Positions 24,701-39,700 of a DNA stretch of 64,000 nucleotides are shown here, one piece after another. The stretch's first letter is position 1, and the number at the start of each line of letters is the position of its first letter. The notes under the pieces are model-generated. The model did no database searches. It worked only from the letters and a program-made list of their open reading frames with translations, and was not told the DNA's origin. The stretch comes from Numida meleagris (taxonomy: Eukaryota; Chordata; Aves; Galliformes; Numididae): the NCBI RefSeq assembly GCF_002078875.1, contig NC_034421.1, forward strand, positions 130,055 through 194,054, in the 5' to 3' direction. The position numbers and the translations under genes were made by a program.

Positions 24701-27700
24701 TGTGCATCTGATGCATATTCAGGGTAAATAGTAAAGGTATGCCGATTTATGTTATGAATTGTCAGAATACTGGATCTAGCTTTTCTATTGGTTCTAAAGT
24801 GTTTCAGATAGATTTTCCGACCCTCTGTTAGTAAGGATAACTTTTTTCTTCCCCTAAAAATATCTTGATTTGAGGAAGAAATGTGTTGCTCTTGACCTGA
24901 AGAGAACAATAGTGGTAGGCTTTTTTTAGTCAGACTCAGAATGCACATAAATACACGGGAAGAAAGAATAAGACCTGGCAACATATGGCTTCATTTTCTG
25001 GAGTTAGGTCACAGAAGTGATATATTGTTCCTGTGTACATCCTTTTTCTGAGACACATTATCACATGCTTCCCTATGCAAGATATTTGTGGAGTATAGGA
25101 TCCAACAAACATTAAAGCTACAGTGAAAAAGATTTAAAAGACTATAGTTAAACCAGGTCAGCTGCATATTACATATTCAAAAAGTACTGTGAACTGTACT
25201 AAGATTAATTCAGAACTGACTGTCAAAGCTTGAGTAGTATCTTAGAAAGAGTGTACGATATGTGGAAGAGAAAGAATTCATGCACAGAGAACTGTAGGAA
25301 ATCTTTTCGGAGAAAAGTTTTACCTGTCAGCTTTGTTATATACCTAGGTCTATTTCTGTAACTTTCGTGTGAAGTGGGGTTTTGGTCTTACATTTTTCTC
25401 TTCTTTTATCTGAAGGTCTGAACTCCATTCTCTTTGCAATCAACATTGATAATAGAGATTTAAATGGACAAAACAAATGCACACCCACAGTGTCCGATCT
25501 GTTAAAGGAATCAACGCAAAATGTAACCTCATTATTGAAAGAATCCACTCAGGGCGTTAGCAGTCTTCTTAGAGAGATAACTGCATCCTCTGCTGTCTCC
25601 ATTCTAATAAAACCTGATCAAGACACTGACCCACTTCCTGTTCTCTCGAAGAATGTAAATGCCGGTAAGCATTTTTGCAAATTTGATGTCATTCAAAAAC
25701 TTACATTAATGTGTGTTTAAGTCACTTTTTTCCAACTCAGTTTAATCTACTGTTATGGAAAAAAAGATCTAAAAAATGCGTGTGCTGTACATACAAAATG
25801 TTTGAATGTGAAATGTTAAGTATGGTTGGCTTTTTTTTTAATTTCTTTTCTGAAACTACTGGTGTGGATAATGGGAAGTTAATGTTTATTTTAGCTTCCT
25901 TTTATCGATGTGAGAGGGAAGCTAGACTATCTTGTTGGTGCTTTAATTGTGACCCGCATTTCAGCTTCTTACTCATAAGATTATGCCTTGCAGTGTCTGA
26001 TGTAATTATTTTTCATTTTTAATATGATTACTTTTAGCACTTCATTAGCTATCTAAACTGTTGTTATATACCAGATAAAAAATTTAGCTTGTAGTCTTCA
26101 AGAAGCACCTGAGTTTATAGTCTGAACTCCTATATGAAACAGGTAATTACTGCAAATGAAAAATTACTCATAGCTCTTCTTGGCCTTTAAATGTGTTAGT
26201 GATGTAACCACTTTGTAGGTTATCATCACTGACAAAGACCTAATATTTTAATCCCTTGTAATTTAAAATTAATCAATTAAAATGTGATATTTATTATACA
26301 TTAGACTCTTCAGCAGGGTCTGTGGTGATAGAACAAGGGGAAATGGCTTGAAGCTTAAAGAAAGTAGATTTAGGTTGAATATCAGGAAAGAATCTTTTAC
26401 AGTGAGGGTGGTGAGGCACTGGAACAGGTTGCCCAGAGATGTGGTTGTTGCCCCATCCCTTGAGACTTTCAAGGTGAGGCTGGATCAGGCCCTGGGCAGC
26501 CTGATCTAGCTGTGCATGTCCCTGTGCATTGCAGCAGGGTTGTACTAGATGACCATTAAAGGTCCCTTCCAACTCTAAGGATTCTACAATTGTCAACTGC
26601 AAAAGTAACAAAGGAATATTTTATCATCTTTGTCATCATTATTTCCCAGGAATATTTCATGTTTTTTTTCCTGTTGTGTGGACATGATCTGCAATGCACA
26701 CTTACCATAATCCATAGAAAGAAGGTGCCTGAAAGGCTTTTTCTCTTAAATTTCATTTTGTTGTTTGCTGAACTTTTTTTTTCCACTTGCAATAGAATAC
26801 TATTATAAATGCACCTCAAAAATTATTTTTAAAATTTAAGTTACATGAATTATATAAAGCTAAGTTGATTGATGTAAAAACTAGTGTGTATGGAAAGATC
26901 ACGAAATGCCTCATTAAATGGATTCTTTTTTCTTTACTTAGCTCATTTAGTATGTGAGTTCTGTTAATGTAATACATCTTTTTTTTCTTGTTTTTCTTTT
27001 TTAAAATATGTAAACTTTTATGTTGCTACTAGAATTGAAATATAAGAAAGATCGAAAAAAGAAGAAGAGGGTGACAAATATAATCTCATTTGATGAAGAA
27101 AATGATGAACAAAATGTGGGGGATGCCACAAAGACCTCTATTACAGGACAAAATTCAGAAGAGAATTTAGATAGATCTTCAGTTTTTATGTTGCCCTCAT
27201 CTGAAACTGCTCATGGAAAAAATTTGAATGGAAATGAAAGTAACCACTCGTGGAAAAGTAATTCTGTGTTCATGAATGGAGAGTATGAATACCAGAAACT
27301 AGATGTGAAGAGTATTGATGATGAAGATGCAGATGAAGACGAACTATGTGGAAAAACATTAGGAAATAAAGGCACAGAAGATGAAACTGAATTTTCTGAA
27401 AGGTAAGTAATTTTATTGAAGAAACCAGTGGCAAATTTTTCACATTTTCTTCTTTCATGGGCACTGGCAAATTTGTGTAACTAACAAAAATCCTGGTAGG
27501 CTTTTTTTTATTATTTGTTCTTTATTTAAACTATTTGGACTAGTTTGGGGATATTTTGCATCTACGTTCCACCTAAAATCAGAATCTTGAGATTTCAGAC
27601 TTGTTCTCCATGGGGTTCTCAGTTGCCAGAATTTTTGCAAAGCTGTAATTCTGACTTCTTTGACATTTACTTATTCTTAGTGTGATACGAGCTTTAGTTT

Positions 27701-30700
27701 GCATTCACAGAAAACCCATATATTTTAAGCAGAGCCTGCTAGTATCAGAGTAATGTTAAACAAGACAAAATCATAAGACTGATAGTCTGGAATGGTCTGA
27801 TCTTTGAATCATAGTATAGTTTGGGTTCAAAGGGATCTTAAAGATCATGGAGCTCCAACCCCCTGCCATGGGCAGGAACACCTTCCGCTAGACCACCTGT
27901 TACAGTGCCTCATCATCATAAAGGGAAATAATTTCTTCCTAATGTCTAATCTAAAACTACCCTCTTTTAATTTTAAAACTGTTAACCCTTTGTTCTATTG
28001 CTACTCCCTGGTGAAGAATCCTTCCCCATCTTTCCTCTAAGCCCACTTTAAGTACTGGAAGGCCACTATAAGGAATTTATGTACGTCTTCTATGAATTTA
28101 TATATATGTGAACTAAGAAATTGGCAGGGAGATTGAAATAAAGGTTTTTCATGCAGTGTTATCTCTGAAAGAAATATGAGCATTGTGGAAATCTTTGACT
28201 ATATAATTTTTATTTTTGTTTTTCTATATAGGCCTCATGAAATAGTCACATGCAATTCTCAGATAGGCAGTTGGACTCCTCTGCAAGTCCTGAATTATGA
28301 CTCAGATATTCTGTTTCCTGTCAGTGCTGTTGACTCTTACTCCCAAACTGGTAAATATTTTAATTGTATGTAATGCCAGCAAGCTTTGTAATGAAATTTA
28401 TAACATGCAGCAGTGGTAAAGAAGCATGGCATTGTACAAACATAAGAGATATCATACAACTGGGACAGGATGTTCAAATATTTTTTCTTCTAGATAGGAG
28501 TCAAAGTTCTTCATTTCAGTAGTCTTGTACTTAGTTCATCTCTAAGCTGGTTAGTTGAGGATGATTTATCCGCATGAAAACAGATCAGAGATCTGTTGTG
28601 ATTAAGCTGTAGTTTTGTATATGTGGTGTTTTGCTAATTATTTGGATGGTTGAATAGAACGTATCCTTATCCAATTTCTAGATACTACTAAGCTGGAAGA
28701 AGCTAGGTTTGTTTGATAATTTGAATTTGACCTTGAATATCAGAGAAACTACTAAATATTGAATACAATTTGATAGAAGTTGTTATCTCTATATGTACAG
28801 GATGAGAAGTGATTGGCTAGGAAATACTTATTTGGAAAAAGATGTGGGAGTTATAGTGGCTTACAAGTTGAAAATGAATTAGCAGTACTGTGCTTTTACA
28901 GTAAAAGCACATTTCATACTGAGATGCTTAAATGAAATTGTCACTTGTACGTTTATGCTCTGATGTGGCCTCTGCACTTTTGGGTACTGCTCTTGAAGAA
29001 TGGTGTGGGCTGTATAGAGATCTTGAAAGCAATGAGAATGGGTAGAGGTGTGGAAAACAGTCCTCGCTAAGTTTTCAGTATCTGTTCTGGTGTCAAACAA
29101 ACAAACAAACAAAAACTTCCTCAAAAATGCATGGAGTTGATATTTGCTCGCTGTTTGTAAAACGTTGCCTTCTATAAAACTTTGAGTATGCATTCTCCTT
29201 TCAGAGACCAATAATAACTTCCCAGTGGCATTCAGATAATCTCTTTTAATGGTAAAATATTGAATGCTTTTTGGATATGCATCATTTGTGCAGAGATTTT
29301 AAAGTGACTGTTAACTGAATGGCTGTGAAAAAGTGTAATTTACTTCTGTAAGTTATGAGATAAAAATAACATGATTCATAAAATAATGCTGTACTGCCCT
29401 CTGCTGTATTCTAGTATTTGTACCTCTTAAGAAATGCCAGAGATTCAGAAAAAAAAGGAAGCACATCTCTTTTTTTTCTCGTTTTCCCACATTTTCAGTT
29501 TATGAAGGAGTGGATTTAGAAAACATGAGGTTTGTGCCATGGTTATGAGCCTGTTATCTTAAATAATGTTCTGCAGAAACTTAGAAGCCAAGTCCATAGG
29601 TTCATAAGTGTTCTCTGACTGCAACAGCTTGAAATTCAGAATCTAAGTCAATATTTTCTCTTTCTCTTTTCCCCTCTCTTGGGGGGAGTAGGGGAAATGG
29701 GATCCTGCAGTTGAACTGTGGAAGTTAGTAGTAGACAGCTGGATTTCACAATACAAGCAGGGAATCTGAAACTAGTGCTAAGGATATATGTAGCTGATAT
29801 CAGAGTCAGGAAATCTCATCTGTTGAAAGATATCCCTGCCCTGGCGGGGGAGTTAGACTAGATGATCTTTAAAGCTCCCTTCCAACCCCTGCCGTTCTGT
29901 GATTCTGTGATCAGGAATGATGCCTTTGACTGTTAAAATTCATTAACTTTACTTCATCTTGGAACTTTTTTGAAGGCAGTGCTTAGGACCCAATCAGATC
30001 TGTTTTAGCACTACTTTATACAGATCTTTTCAGTTCTTCTTCCCTCTTTGTCTTTCTGGTAAACTGTATGATCCTGCAAACAAGCCATAACAATGTGGGA
30101 TTGGGCTGGTGGAAGAAATCATCTTCATCTGCTATAACAAACAGCTTCACAAATTTTGCTATCTAGTTTCCTAGTTTCATCTTCCAGTGCTGTCAGTGGG
30201 CCCTTCAACACAGCACTGGAATGATGGAGCATTTGTGTAGTCTTCACTAGAGGGTCCATCATACAAACATATTTAATGAGCTCCTGTAATATATATAGTT
30301 TAAATAATTATTTCAGTTCATAGATCTTACACAGATGAATAATGAGATGTAATGTATTTCAAATACATATATATCATACAGTGTTATTTGTTCATATAAG
30401 TTTTCAGTTTCAGTCTGCTGCTATGCTTCAGGGATGTGTCAGGACAGCATCTCTCCACATACTTAGAGATGACAGAGTCTGAATCAAAAATCAGTTTCCT
30501 GGAAGGAAAATGGAAATATATAGTGTGTGGACAGATGTGTATTATCCATGCTTTTCTGAGAAGTACCTGATTTCTGATACTTGGTTCGTAGGCGTGTGTA
30601 CCAAATGTCAAAAAAAAAAAAAAAAAAGAAAAAAGAAAAGTCAAAGAAAAGCCATGATGGTGTGCTGGGAATGTATAAAGGAATTGCACCTTTGCAAGGT

Positions 30701-33700
30701 TTCAGATACTGGGGACTAACTACAAATTCCGTTCCTGAAAGTCACAAATCCAGATTTGTAATGAGTATCAGATGTCAGATGTTAATTAAACTCCTGGGAC
30801 TTGTAAAAATAACTTCAATAAAAAATTTCTTTGTAACTTTACAACATTGTTATCAGTGTTAAATGTCAGCATCTATGCTATAATAAGTAGTTTTGCTATA
30901 GGAAAACTTTTCTAAACTGATGATTGTGTTACAATCCTACCTGCATTTGGAGTGAATGTGCAGAAGCCAGATTTGGAGAAGGCTTTTAAGCACTTAAAAT
31001 TCTCAAGTAAAGGTAAGTATATCTAGATAAAAATGTAACTATTTTCTTTCTGGTTTTGTTTAATTTTTTAATTAATGTTAATTCAAGAAAGCTTATGTAT
31101 GCATTCTACTTTAGATAAATCAGAGTGTGGAGAGGGGCATGAAAATGTTCATGCGGTAGAACTGTTTCCAAGAGGATCTGATCTTTCTTACAGGTACGTG
31201 TGAAATGCATCTTGTTAGGAAAAAAAAAAACAACACAAAAAAACCCACAACACTTTCAACCTATAGCTGCCAGCTTACTGTGCTTGCTTAACAAATAGCC
31301 ATTCAGCATTGGAAAACAAACTTTATCAGGTTATTCTTGGAAGTGTTTGGAAGGACAAAATTTGTTTTATGATATTCTGGTTTTTTAACTATATTTTCTG
31401 CGACTTGTTGATTTGAGCCTTTTTGCCTGTGCTCTTAAATCAGACAAAACAGATATCTTAAAGGATAATTGAACATAAGGTGGTTGAATTTATGTTGTTT
31501 TCTGTGCATGGTTATGTGTTTTGAATAGTTGATGAGAATTCTAGTTTCTTTTTTCTTAAGTTTTGAATTCAGAATTTTATTTACATTTATTGATGACATT
31601 GTACTTTTATAACTAGAGTGGAAGTCAGTCCTCCAGCTCAAGTGAATACGTTAAGCAATATGTTGCCTTCAGCCACTGTGCCGGAATCCATGACAATTAG
31701 TAAGTACTTCCTAGATGGATCTAGATTAATGGAATTAATTTTTGAAGTCCTGTAATTCTTCATTTCTATTTTTATTTCAGTAACATCTGTTTATAGAGGG
31801 TTCATTTCTTATATGCTGGTCACAATGGCTGCTCTAAAATAGTTCTGAATAGACAATACCAGGTTCATTGCAGATGTGAACGTTAGCCTCTTATTCCATA
31901 GATCTGCTATAAATACCCTTATACTAGTTGAGGGTTGTTAAAAGAACAGTAATGATTTGATTAATATCTTTAAATTTCTGCAAGTTGCAAAAGTACTAAT
32001 GGTTGTTTCTGATGTGATCTTATTTGGTGTGCTTTTTGTAAGGCCTAATGGAGCAAAAAAACAAATCCAGAACTCTTTGTACACTCAGTATATGGTTTTA
32101 ATATGGAAAATCTGCTCCAAACGTAAATATGTGCTTTCATAAATGGAAATTTTATTTATAATTGAGGTCTTATTTTACTAGTGTTAAGAATTGAGCTTGA
32201 TGGGATAAAGTAGCCTTTGCTGTAAGAAAGAGACTTGTAGAAGTACTGGCTGTTTGTTTGCCCCATCTTTAAACCTTTAAAACTTCACATAAACTTGCAG
32301 AATGAAAAATTAGTTCTTAAACTGTCCAGCTGTCTAAATACGTGAGCAAGTATGATTTATTTTTCTCTCTGTACAGAAAATTTTGTAACTAAACTGGTGG
32401 ATATGACTTTGTTCCTAAAACTCTGGGATATGTGTATGTTTTTTTAACTATGTCCAAATTTTAAATTATAACATTTAGGAATACAGAAGTGATGTAGGCA
32501 ACATTGATTTGTGAAAATGATTTATGAAAACATCAAAATGAATGAACACTACGATATTCTAATGCCATATTCTAATTTTACGTCCAAATGGTATGTGGTT
32601 GCCGTGTTAAAGGAGGTGGGCCATGCATTTTTATTGGGTTCTGTTTCATGCTTTAGTATAGATCTGCTTTAGTGAGCTTTAGAGAGCCAAAAACTCCTTT
32701 CTTGTAATGTGCTTTTTGAAGTGGGAATCTAGTTTGAGACTTTGAAGTCATGTAGTTGAAGATGTAGATGTAGAGGGAATCACTGTTGATAGTTACTGTA
32801 ATACTTTGGTCAGTGTATACTGAAGTTCATGTTATTATTACAGTCTAATCCTTTTGTTCTTACTTGTTTTAGCTGTTTTGTTTTTTTTTTTTAATAGTAA
32901 TAGTTTTAATGGGAAACTTCCTGCTTTTCATAGAATCATAGAATTAGCAAGGTTGGAAAAGACCTACAAGATCATCCATCCGCCTACCACCAATAACCCC
33001 GCTAAACCATGTCTCTCAATGCTATATTTAAATGCACTCCATTGATTTATTGTGTCATAGATAGCAGCAGCGGCTGCAGCTGGACTCTTTCAGTTGCTCA
33101 GATAGTGCATATGTGTAATTAAGACAACTATCAAATAGAAAATCCTGGGATTTTCAATTCTTGATATTTAGCAATTTCTGAATGAAATGAATCGCAGTAT
33201 CAGAAGAATCATAGATTTAAACATTAACTTTTTATTCTAGACAAGGTTTTGAGGGAACAAACGGGAGAGACATCTCAATCTATGAAGCCAGTGGAACTAT
33301 TTGTAAATAATTTAATTATCATTATAATAAAAATTCAACTGCCTAAGCTTACAAGTGAATACCTTTGTAAGAGCTGTTTCTGAATACATTGAACAAAAAT
33401 ACTTTTTTCAAGTTTGTTGTTACTGGTTGTAGATGTACCATGCAGGAAGAATTCAGTGCTATGAGAAACCCAGACGTGGAGGTTCTTTTTCTGTATTGCA
33501 ATTAGTGGAACACTTATTAAATGGTGAAGCTTATAGCTTGGTTGCATAGCAACTAATACTAATGCAACAGTAAAGAAAAATTGAATGCAGTAGTGCAGTG
33601 AAAAAAAGCTGTGAGGTCTCCAATGACTATGGGTTTTTTTCTCCTTAATTCTGAAGGCAATGCTTGAAATGAGTTGTTTTTTTCTTCTTCTTTTCCTGCT

Positions 33701-36700
33701 TCCTTTCAGATTTGCTTGTATAGTACTAGCCTTTTTCTCAGTTCTTTTGATATGCAGGAAAAAAAAAACAACCCAACAAAACAGATGTTATGAGAAACTG
33801 TACTTTGACTTCCGCTATCTTGAATGATTTCCCTGAATTTATGTCCCTTCCATCTATATCAGTTAACTTAGCAGCATATACAGCTTAAAAGAAAAGAATA
33901 ATGTAAAGAATGTAAATAAATAATGTAAAGAATGAATATACTAGTGCCACTCGAAGTCATAATCTGTACTCTGAATATGATCTTACAAAAGCTTTTTAGA
34001 AGCTAGATTTTTCATGTAGGATGAAAGTGAGTTGAAAATATTTTAAAGCAAAGTTTTTGCTTTATTAATGAGTAGGCACTACAGATAAATTTCAAAATGA
34101 ATTTTTAGAGTTTTAGAATGTGGGATTTAACATGAAAAATGTAATAAAGGCATTAGAATTATTGGTTTGTACTTGAGAATCCATTTATTTATTTATTTTT
34201 ATTTTAAAAAGTTTCTGCCAAAATTGGTGTTAAGGTTGAATAACTTGAAAAATTAGGATTGCATAATTTGAACAACTTCACTAGTTATTTTACCACTTAT
34301 CTTTATGAAACAACGGATTTTAGGTACATTGATGTTAAGGCATCTTTACAGTAACAATAGTGTATCTGTTTTACTGACCGTAAGTGACAGGATCAAAATA
34401 GGAACTAGATGATCTTAAAGGTCCCTTCCGACCCAAACCATTCTATGATTCAATGATTTGAACATTGTAGTTGGAGAGAATTATTATTATTATAGTGTTA
34501 CTGTACTGAAAGCTTACTCTGTGTGTTTTTGTGTTGTACATTTGTACAAGGCTTGAACAATTCTAGGATTGTTGTTTTCCTCGTCCTTTGAACAAATTTT
34601 ATTTCACAGCTAGATTGGCAGAATGTGGTCCATTTTCACAACACTGCATATTTTCAGGACTGTTAAAATCCAACAATTTTCTACTGTTGCCAAAAAATAA
34701 AATATCCAGCCTTTCCAGGCTGCCCGCAAAGTAGCAGTGTCTCGTCATGATCAAAAGAATACTAACACTCTGAGTTTCACAGTAGCCAAGTTTGTCATTT
34801 AATAGCTAAATAAAGTACTTAAGCCCTCAGAATATAGTTCTCCTCCCCCTCTTCCAAAAATAACTACTAGTCAGTAGAAGCTATTACAGACTGTTTTGAA
34901 AAATAATCATGAAAATAAAGGAACATAGCATATTTGTATATAAACACCAGTGCCAGCATGGGGAGGTGGTAGGAATGATGAGTGAGGCAAGCTAGAATGT
35001 TGTTTATGCTGGGAACACAGCCTTAGGAAATCTGATTAGCGACTTTAATTGAAATCATAGCTTTGACTTTGTATGTGAGTAATGTTGTTGAGGCAGAAAG
35101 CAGAAATCTTTTTTTTTTTTTTTGTAATGTTAGTTAAATTCACTTTTGAATTTTCTACAAGGTTTGGATTCTTTACTTTGGTTGGCTGTATGGAGAACTC
35201 GTTCAATAATACTGAGTTACTGTACAAAAATAATTATTTTTTCTATGCTGCATTAATGGAGTGCAGCATCCCTTGACCTACTGAAATGCTTCTTGCTAAT
35301 GCCAACTACTTTTCAAGCCATAATGTGGAACAGGTAGAAAAATAGATGTCTAATTTCTTCATGACCAAAGTAAAAATGGTTTGAAAAAAATATCTGCCAT
35401 GAGCAAATTGAATTAGTTGATTTCAAGTGATACAAAAACCCTACAGAATTCTGCAGTAAAGTTTACCAGGATATTAGCAATGCCAGATTAGGCTTGTAGT
35501 GTCTGCATTGACTGATATGTTTGGTTGATGTAGTAGAAATTTGCATTTTGTCCATTGCTAAGACTTGGGTAGACTTAATCTGGTCCATAATATGATGTTG
35601 TTTTTTTTTTAATCAAATGGGCAAAAACTTCTGTATCTGCAGAAAATATGAAGGATATGGGTAAGCCAGTGAAGTGAACATAGAGAGAAAAATGTTATCC
35701 AATGACTTTGATTGCTTGAAGAAATTAGTACTAGCTCTGTTAATGTGGTTTTAGTAAAAGCATGGACAAATTGCTGAAATCTTTGAATGCTTTCAGAGTA
35801 GAATTGGCTGATTCGTTGTGAGAAATGGTCCTGTATGCAGAAGCATTTCTATTATCTGTTGGTAGGAATGTTACAATATATTTTGTCCCTGCAAAAGCTC
35901 TTGTAAAGTTATTGATTAACTGATGTGACATTTTAAATAACATTAAAAAACAACAACAACCACCATAACTTAGGATGTGTGTGTATTCCGGTGTTTGCTA
36001 GAAGCCATTCAAATCTTTGAAGGACTGCTGTATTTTGTGGATTTGTACAAGATATGAAAGTCAAAATTGCATTTAGGTTAGATGACTAAGCCGTAATATT
36101 TTTTTCTTAGATATATAGGAATTAGCAATAGTACAGCTGTACAGTTGGATTGTAAAACCTTTATAATAGCAGCAGGATTTCAAGTGCATTGCTTTGAGCT
36201 GTCACTTTTTTTTACAGTACAGAAAAGCTAGTCTGGTATCAACATTAAACATAACTGTAAAGAATGCAAGTGAAATAGTGACTTGTGTGCAGAAAGGTGA
36301 TCCTTAAGTTATCCCCATACTGAAACAGAAAGTCTCCCTTGAAACGGTAGTGCAGCTGAAAATGGTATTTCCTACACCTTCTAAGAAATTATCCTAATTT
36401 TTTTTTGTCTTGATATTAGGAGGGAAATTATTTTTGAAATTATTTATAGAAAATAAGGTTTCCTTAATAGGAAATAAGATTCAGAAATTCTGTCATCTTT
36501 AAAACAGTAGACTAAGCTTTAGAAGAAATGCCTTGAGAAAGCAATGACATCATCTCTACTCTGGTCTCATTGTAGTACTTATATTCCTGTATCAGGTTTT
36601 ATAGCAAAGAGAGCAAGCAATTTGAAGATGGTAAACAAGTAACAATGTATTTCATTAATACAGTGAAAAGGTGCTGCATTATATCCAAAGATGCCTCATG

Positions 36701-39700
36701 TGGCTGTGATTAAAACAGCCTCAACTATAGACAAACTTGTGTTTATATTAAAACCAAATAGAGACTAATTTGATTTGATCAGTACTTTTGATACTGTGTT
36801 AAATAATACAATTTTCAAAAGATTGCTCAAATTAGTGATGAGATCAAGAGAATTGTCAGGTGCTTTGTTGAGTAGCAGATGATCTTAACATCATCCTAAG
36901 TGTGTTGCTGAAATAGCACCACCACATACATGACTGTTTGATCTTAACAAAAATGCACACAAATTGCTCCCCTTTCCGCATTCCCGTTTCCCCTTCTGTT
37001 TTTCATTTTTAGATGAACTTCGTCAAGCTATTGTGGCCATGATGAATAGAAAGGATGAACTGGAAGAACAGAATAGGTAATTTTCTTTTTCCAGACAAGA
37101 GGTGCTGTATAATTCAATAACCTGTTGTCATTCAATTTCTGTAATGTAAGATGTCCTTTATGTAAAGCTGTGTGTAATCTGTCATCTTTTTGATGTAAAT
37201 ATTATTTTTATTTGAAAGGTAAACTTAGTACTTCAACATTCAACTGTGGATTCAAAATTCAACTTTTCACAGTTTTTTTTTCCTTTGAATTCACATCACA
37301 TGTAGGTGTCTTTGGGAGGTTTTGCCAGTTGTAGGTTTTTGAAATCAAAACTTACAGCTGAAATGTCTTATGATCTCATAAGATAGCTTTCTGAATGAGT
37401 TAATCTTTATGCAAATATTCAAAGTTGGTGGGTTTTTTTTTTTTTTACCCCTTCCAGTGCAGAAATGATTTAGGACCACTAACAGTGTTACATTGGAAGT
37501 GGCTTTCATACATGAATGTCTGTATGTTCACTTGGGGCAAAATAATGATGTAAATGTAAAAATAGTATGTTGTTCATTCAACATGCTCACAAACCTAATT
37601 TATTTAATATACTGAAACACATAGTTAAACAAATGAAAATATATTGGAGATGTACTATTGTTACTCCACAGTAGGATTTTTGAAGTAATTTATGTTTTTA
37701 ATAGATATTTCAATTAAATGTTGCTTTTAAGGTTGAGACTACTAACTGATAACGTTTTGCTGCCTCTTCTCCTCCTCACTCCCATAACTGCAAACTACTG
37801 CTCCATTCAACTTAGTGTGTTTTGTCTGAAGGACCAGGATGCTTTGCATTTTACGTCATGTTGACCCTTGTTAGCTCATCAAGGTTTTCAACAGAGGTGT
37901 ATGACGGTGCTCTCAGTAGAGACAAGAGTCCTACCTGTCTCCTGCTGTGGCTGATTTCTTTTAGATTATTTGTGAGAAGTAGGGGCTTGCACTGGAGCAC
38001 AGAAACCAGGTTATAAGCTATTCTCTATTATAGTAAATTTTTGTGTGTGTGTTAGTACAGTAGATACTGTAATAGATTGTGCATGTTGATGAGATTAATG
38101 CAAATATAATAATAAGCACTTGCAGCTGGTTTTGATTTGATACTTTTTCCTTGCAGTTTTTCATATCTTTCTATAATCAAACTGGATGAATTTTTTAATG
38201 TTGAGTAATGACATTTAGGGTGACGACAGTGGTATCATTCAAACAACCTACTCTGTGATTCGTAGAGTATCCTCTAATTACTGTTTACAGTTTCTTAACA
38301 GATGCTTCTGCCTTCTTCCAGGTCCCTTAGAAATCTACTTGATGGTGAGATGGAGCATTCTGCAGCGCTGAGGCAGGAAATGGACAATTGGAGACGGAAA
38401 GTAGCAGAACAGGAAGAGAGACATGCCACAAAAGTCCAAGCCTTGGCACGGTGAGAAACGTTAAAACAGTCATAAGAGTAGTAGCAACAGTTAGAAAGTA
38501 ATTCTAAAATAGGAATTAGTCTAATAGTAAGAAATAAAAGCTGCAGAAATAGTGGCTGGGTTGGGTAGTTGGGTAATATGTCTAGGCAGTCCTGCCAAGG
38601 AATCTTGGAAGACAACAGGAAATAAAGTATCTGTGGTGTTTAATTGCAAAGCAAGAATTATCTAAGTACTGCTTAGAATTTTTATATTAAAAACTATAAT
38701 ATTAACAAATAATTTCTACGCTGTTTGGGCATTGTTTAAGAAATACTGAAAAAGAGTAATAATAATAAAAAAAAAACCTCCTAAAGACATACATGATTTA
38801 GTCCAATCCATTGTTTTTCAGCATTAACAAAATAAACCAGCAACAAACAGTCCTCATTATTTTAAAAAAACAAACAGTATCTTTTTCATTTATTTTTGTC
38901 CTATTAGCAAATTGATATTGTACAGGTAGTTGGATTAATCTTCTTGTTATCCTGCACAATTTACTGTTTCCCTTTATGCTTAATTTTGAAATCAGGTGTG
39001 AAAATGTCGTAATAACTTTACGATGATTTATGGCAAAAACCATGACTTTGTCTGACATTTTTCAATATTACAGTGTAATTTCTTTGGATGCTAATTATAT
39101 ATATGTACTGCTATTATAAATCGTTTACCTTTTCAGAATTAGGAAAAAAAAGACTTTCTGTTGTCCTATGTTTATGCTGATTGCTTACTGTAATCTAATA
39201 TATGCTAATTGTCTTTGGGGTTTGTTATATTGGCTTGTGAGCACTGCTATGAATAAATGTTAACATTTTTTCAACCTTAATTGGCCTTGAAATTAAATCA
39301 AGTCTTGGTGGAAGACCTGGAATTGAGGAAATGATGAAATAGAAGCATATATTGAGGCAAAGCGTATAGGTTATTATGTTTGATCTTGTTGAGACTGAGC
39401 TGCATATCTTCACCATGCCAGGGAGTGCTTATGCCCTTGAAAAATCAATAAATGCAGAATAAATAATGGACTATGAACAACAAGGAATTTTGCTATAAGT
39501 GTTTGTACTCATGTCAGGGAAAGCATGGTTTAAAACTGGGAAGCAGAAAGTGATTGCAGGTATGTGGGGAAATGAGCATGAGGCTCATGTTTTTTCTATT
39601 ACAAAAAAAGGAAGAGATCCTTTGTAATGCCCCATCCATCCTTCAGAATGTAAAAGTCTTTGAGTATGTCTCTCCTTTCTCTCCATGTGTCATCAGGAAC

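Larger units (their letters stand above)
23068..25415 (+). other. SNX29: SNX29 introns 5 and 6 (with exon 6 between)
   Basis: Introns 23068-24519 and 24591-25415. AT-rich, with a short (TA)n tract near 23300-23325. No mobile element recognised. Confidence 0.8.
25665..28231 (+). other. SNX29: SNX29 introns 7 and 8 (with exon 8 between)
   Basis: Introns 25665-27032 and 27403-28231. Each carries one CR1 piece, in opposite orientations (26300-26592 sense, 27805-28072 antisense). The rest is AT-rich and unremarkable. Confidence 0.8.
28351..31114 (+). other. SNX29: SNX29 intron 9
   Basis: 2.8 kb. It holds a short CR1 tail (29838-29912), an A-rich tract (30608-30640), and a possible cassette exon ending at 31012. 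Otherwise AT-rich and unremarkable. Confidence 0.75.
31700..37012 (+). other. SNX29: SNX29 intron 11
   Basis: 5.3 kb AT-rich. Two small CR1 pieces (32929-33045 antisense, 34392-34458 sense) and several homopolymer runs; nothing else recognised. Confidence 0.8.
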
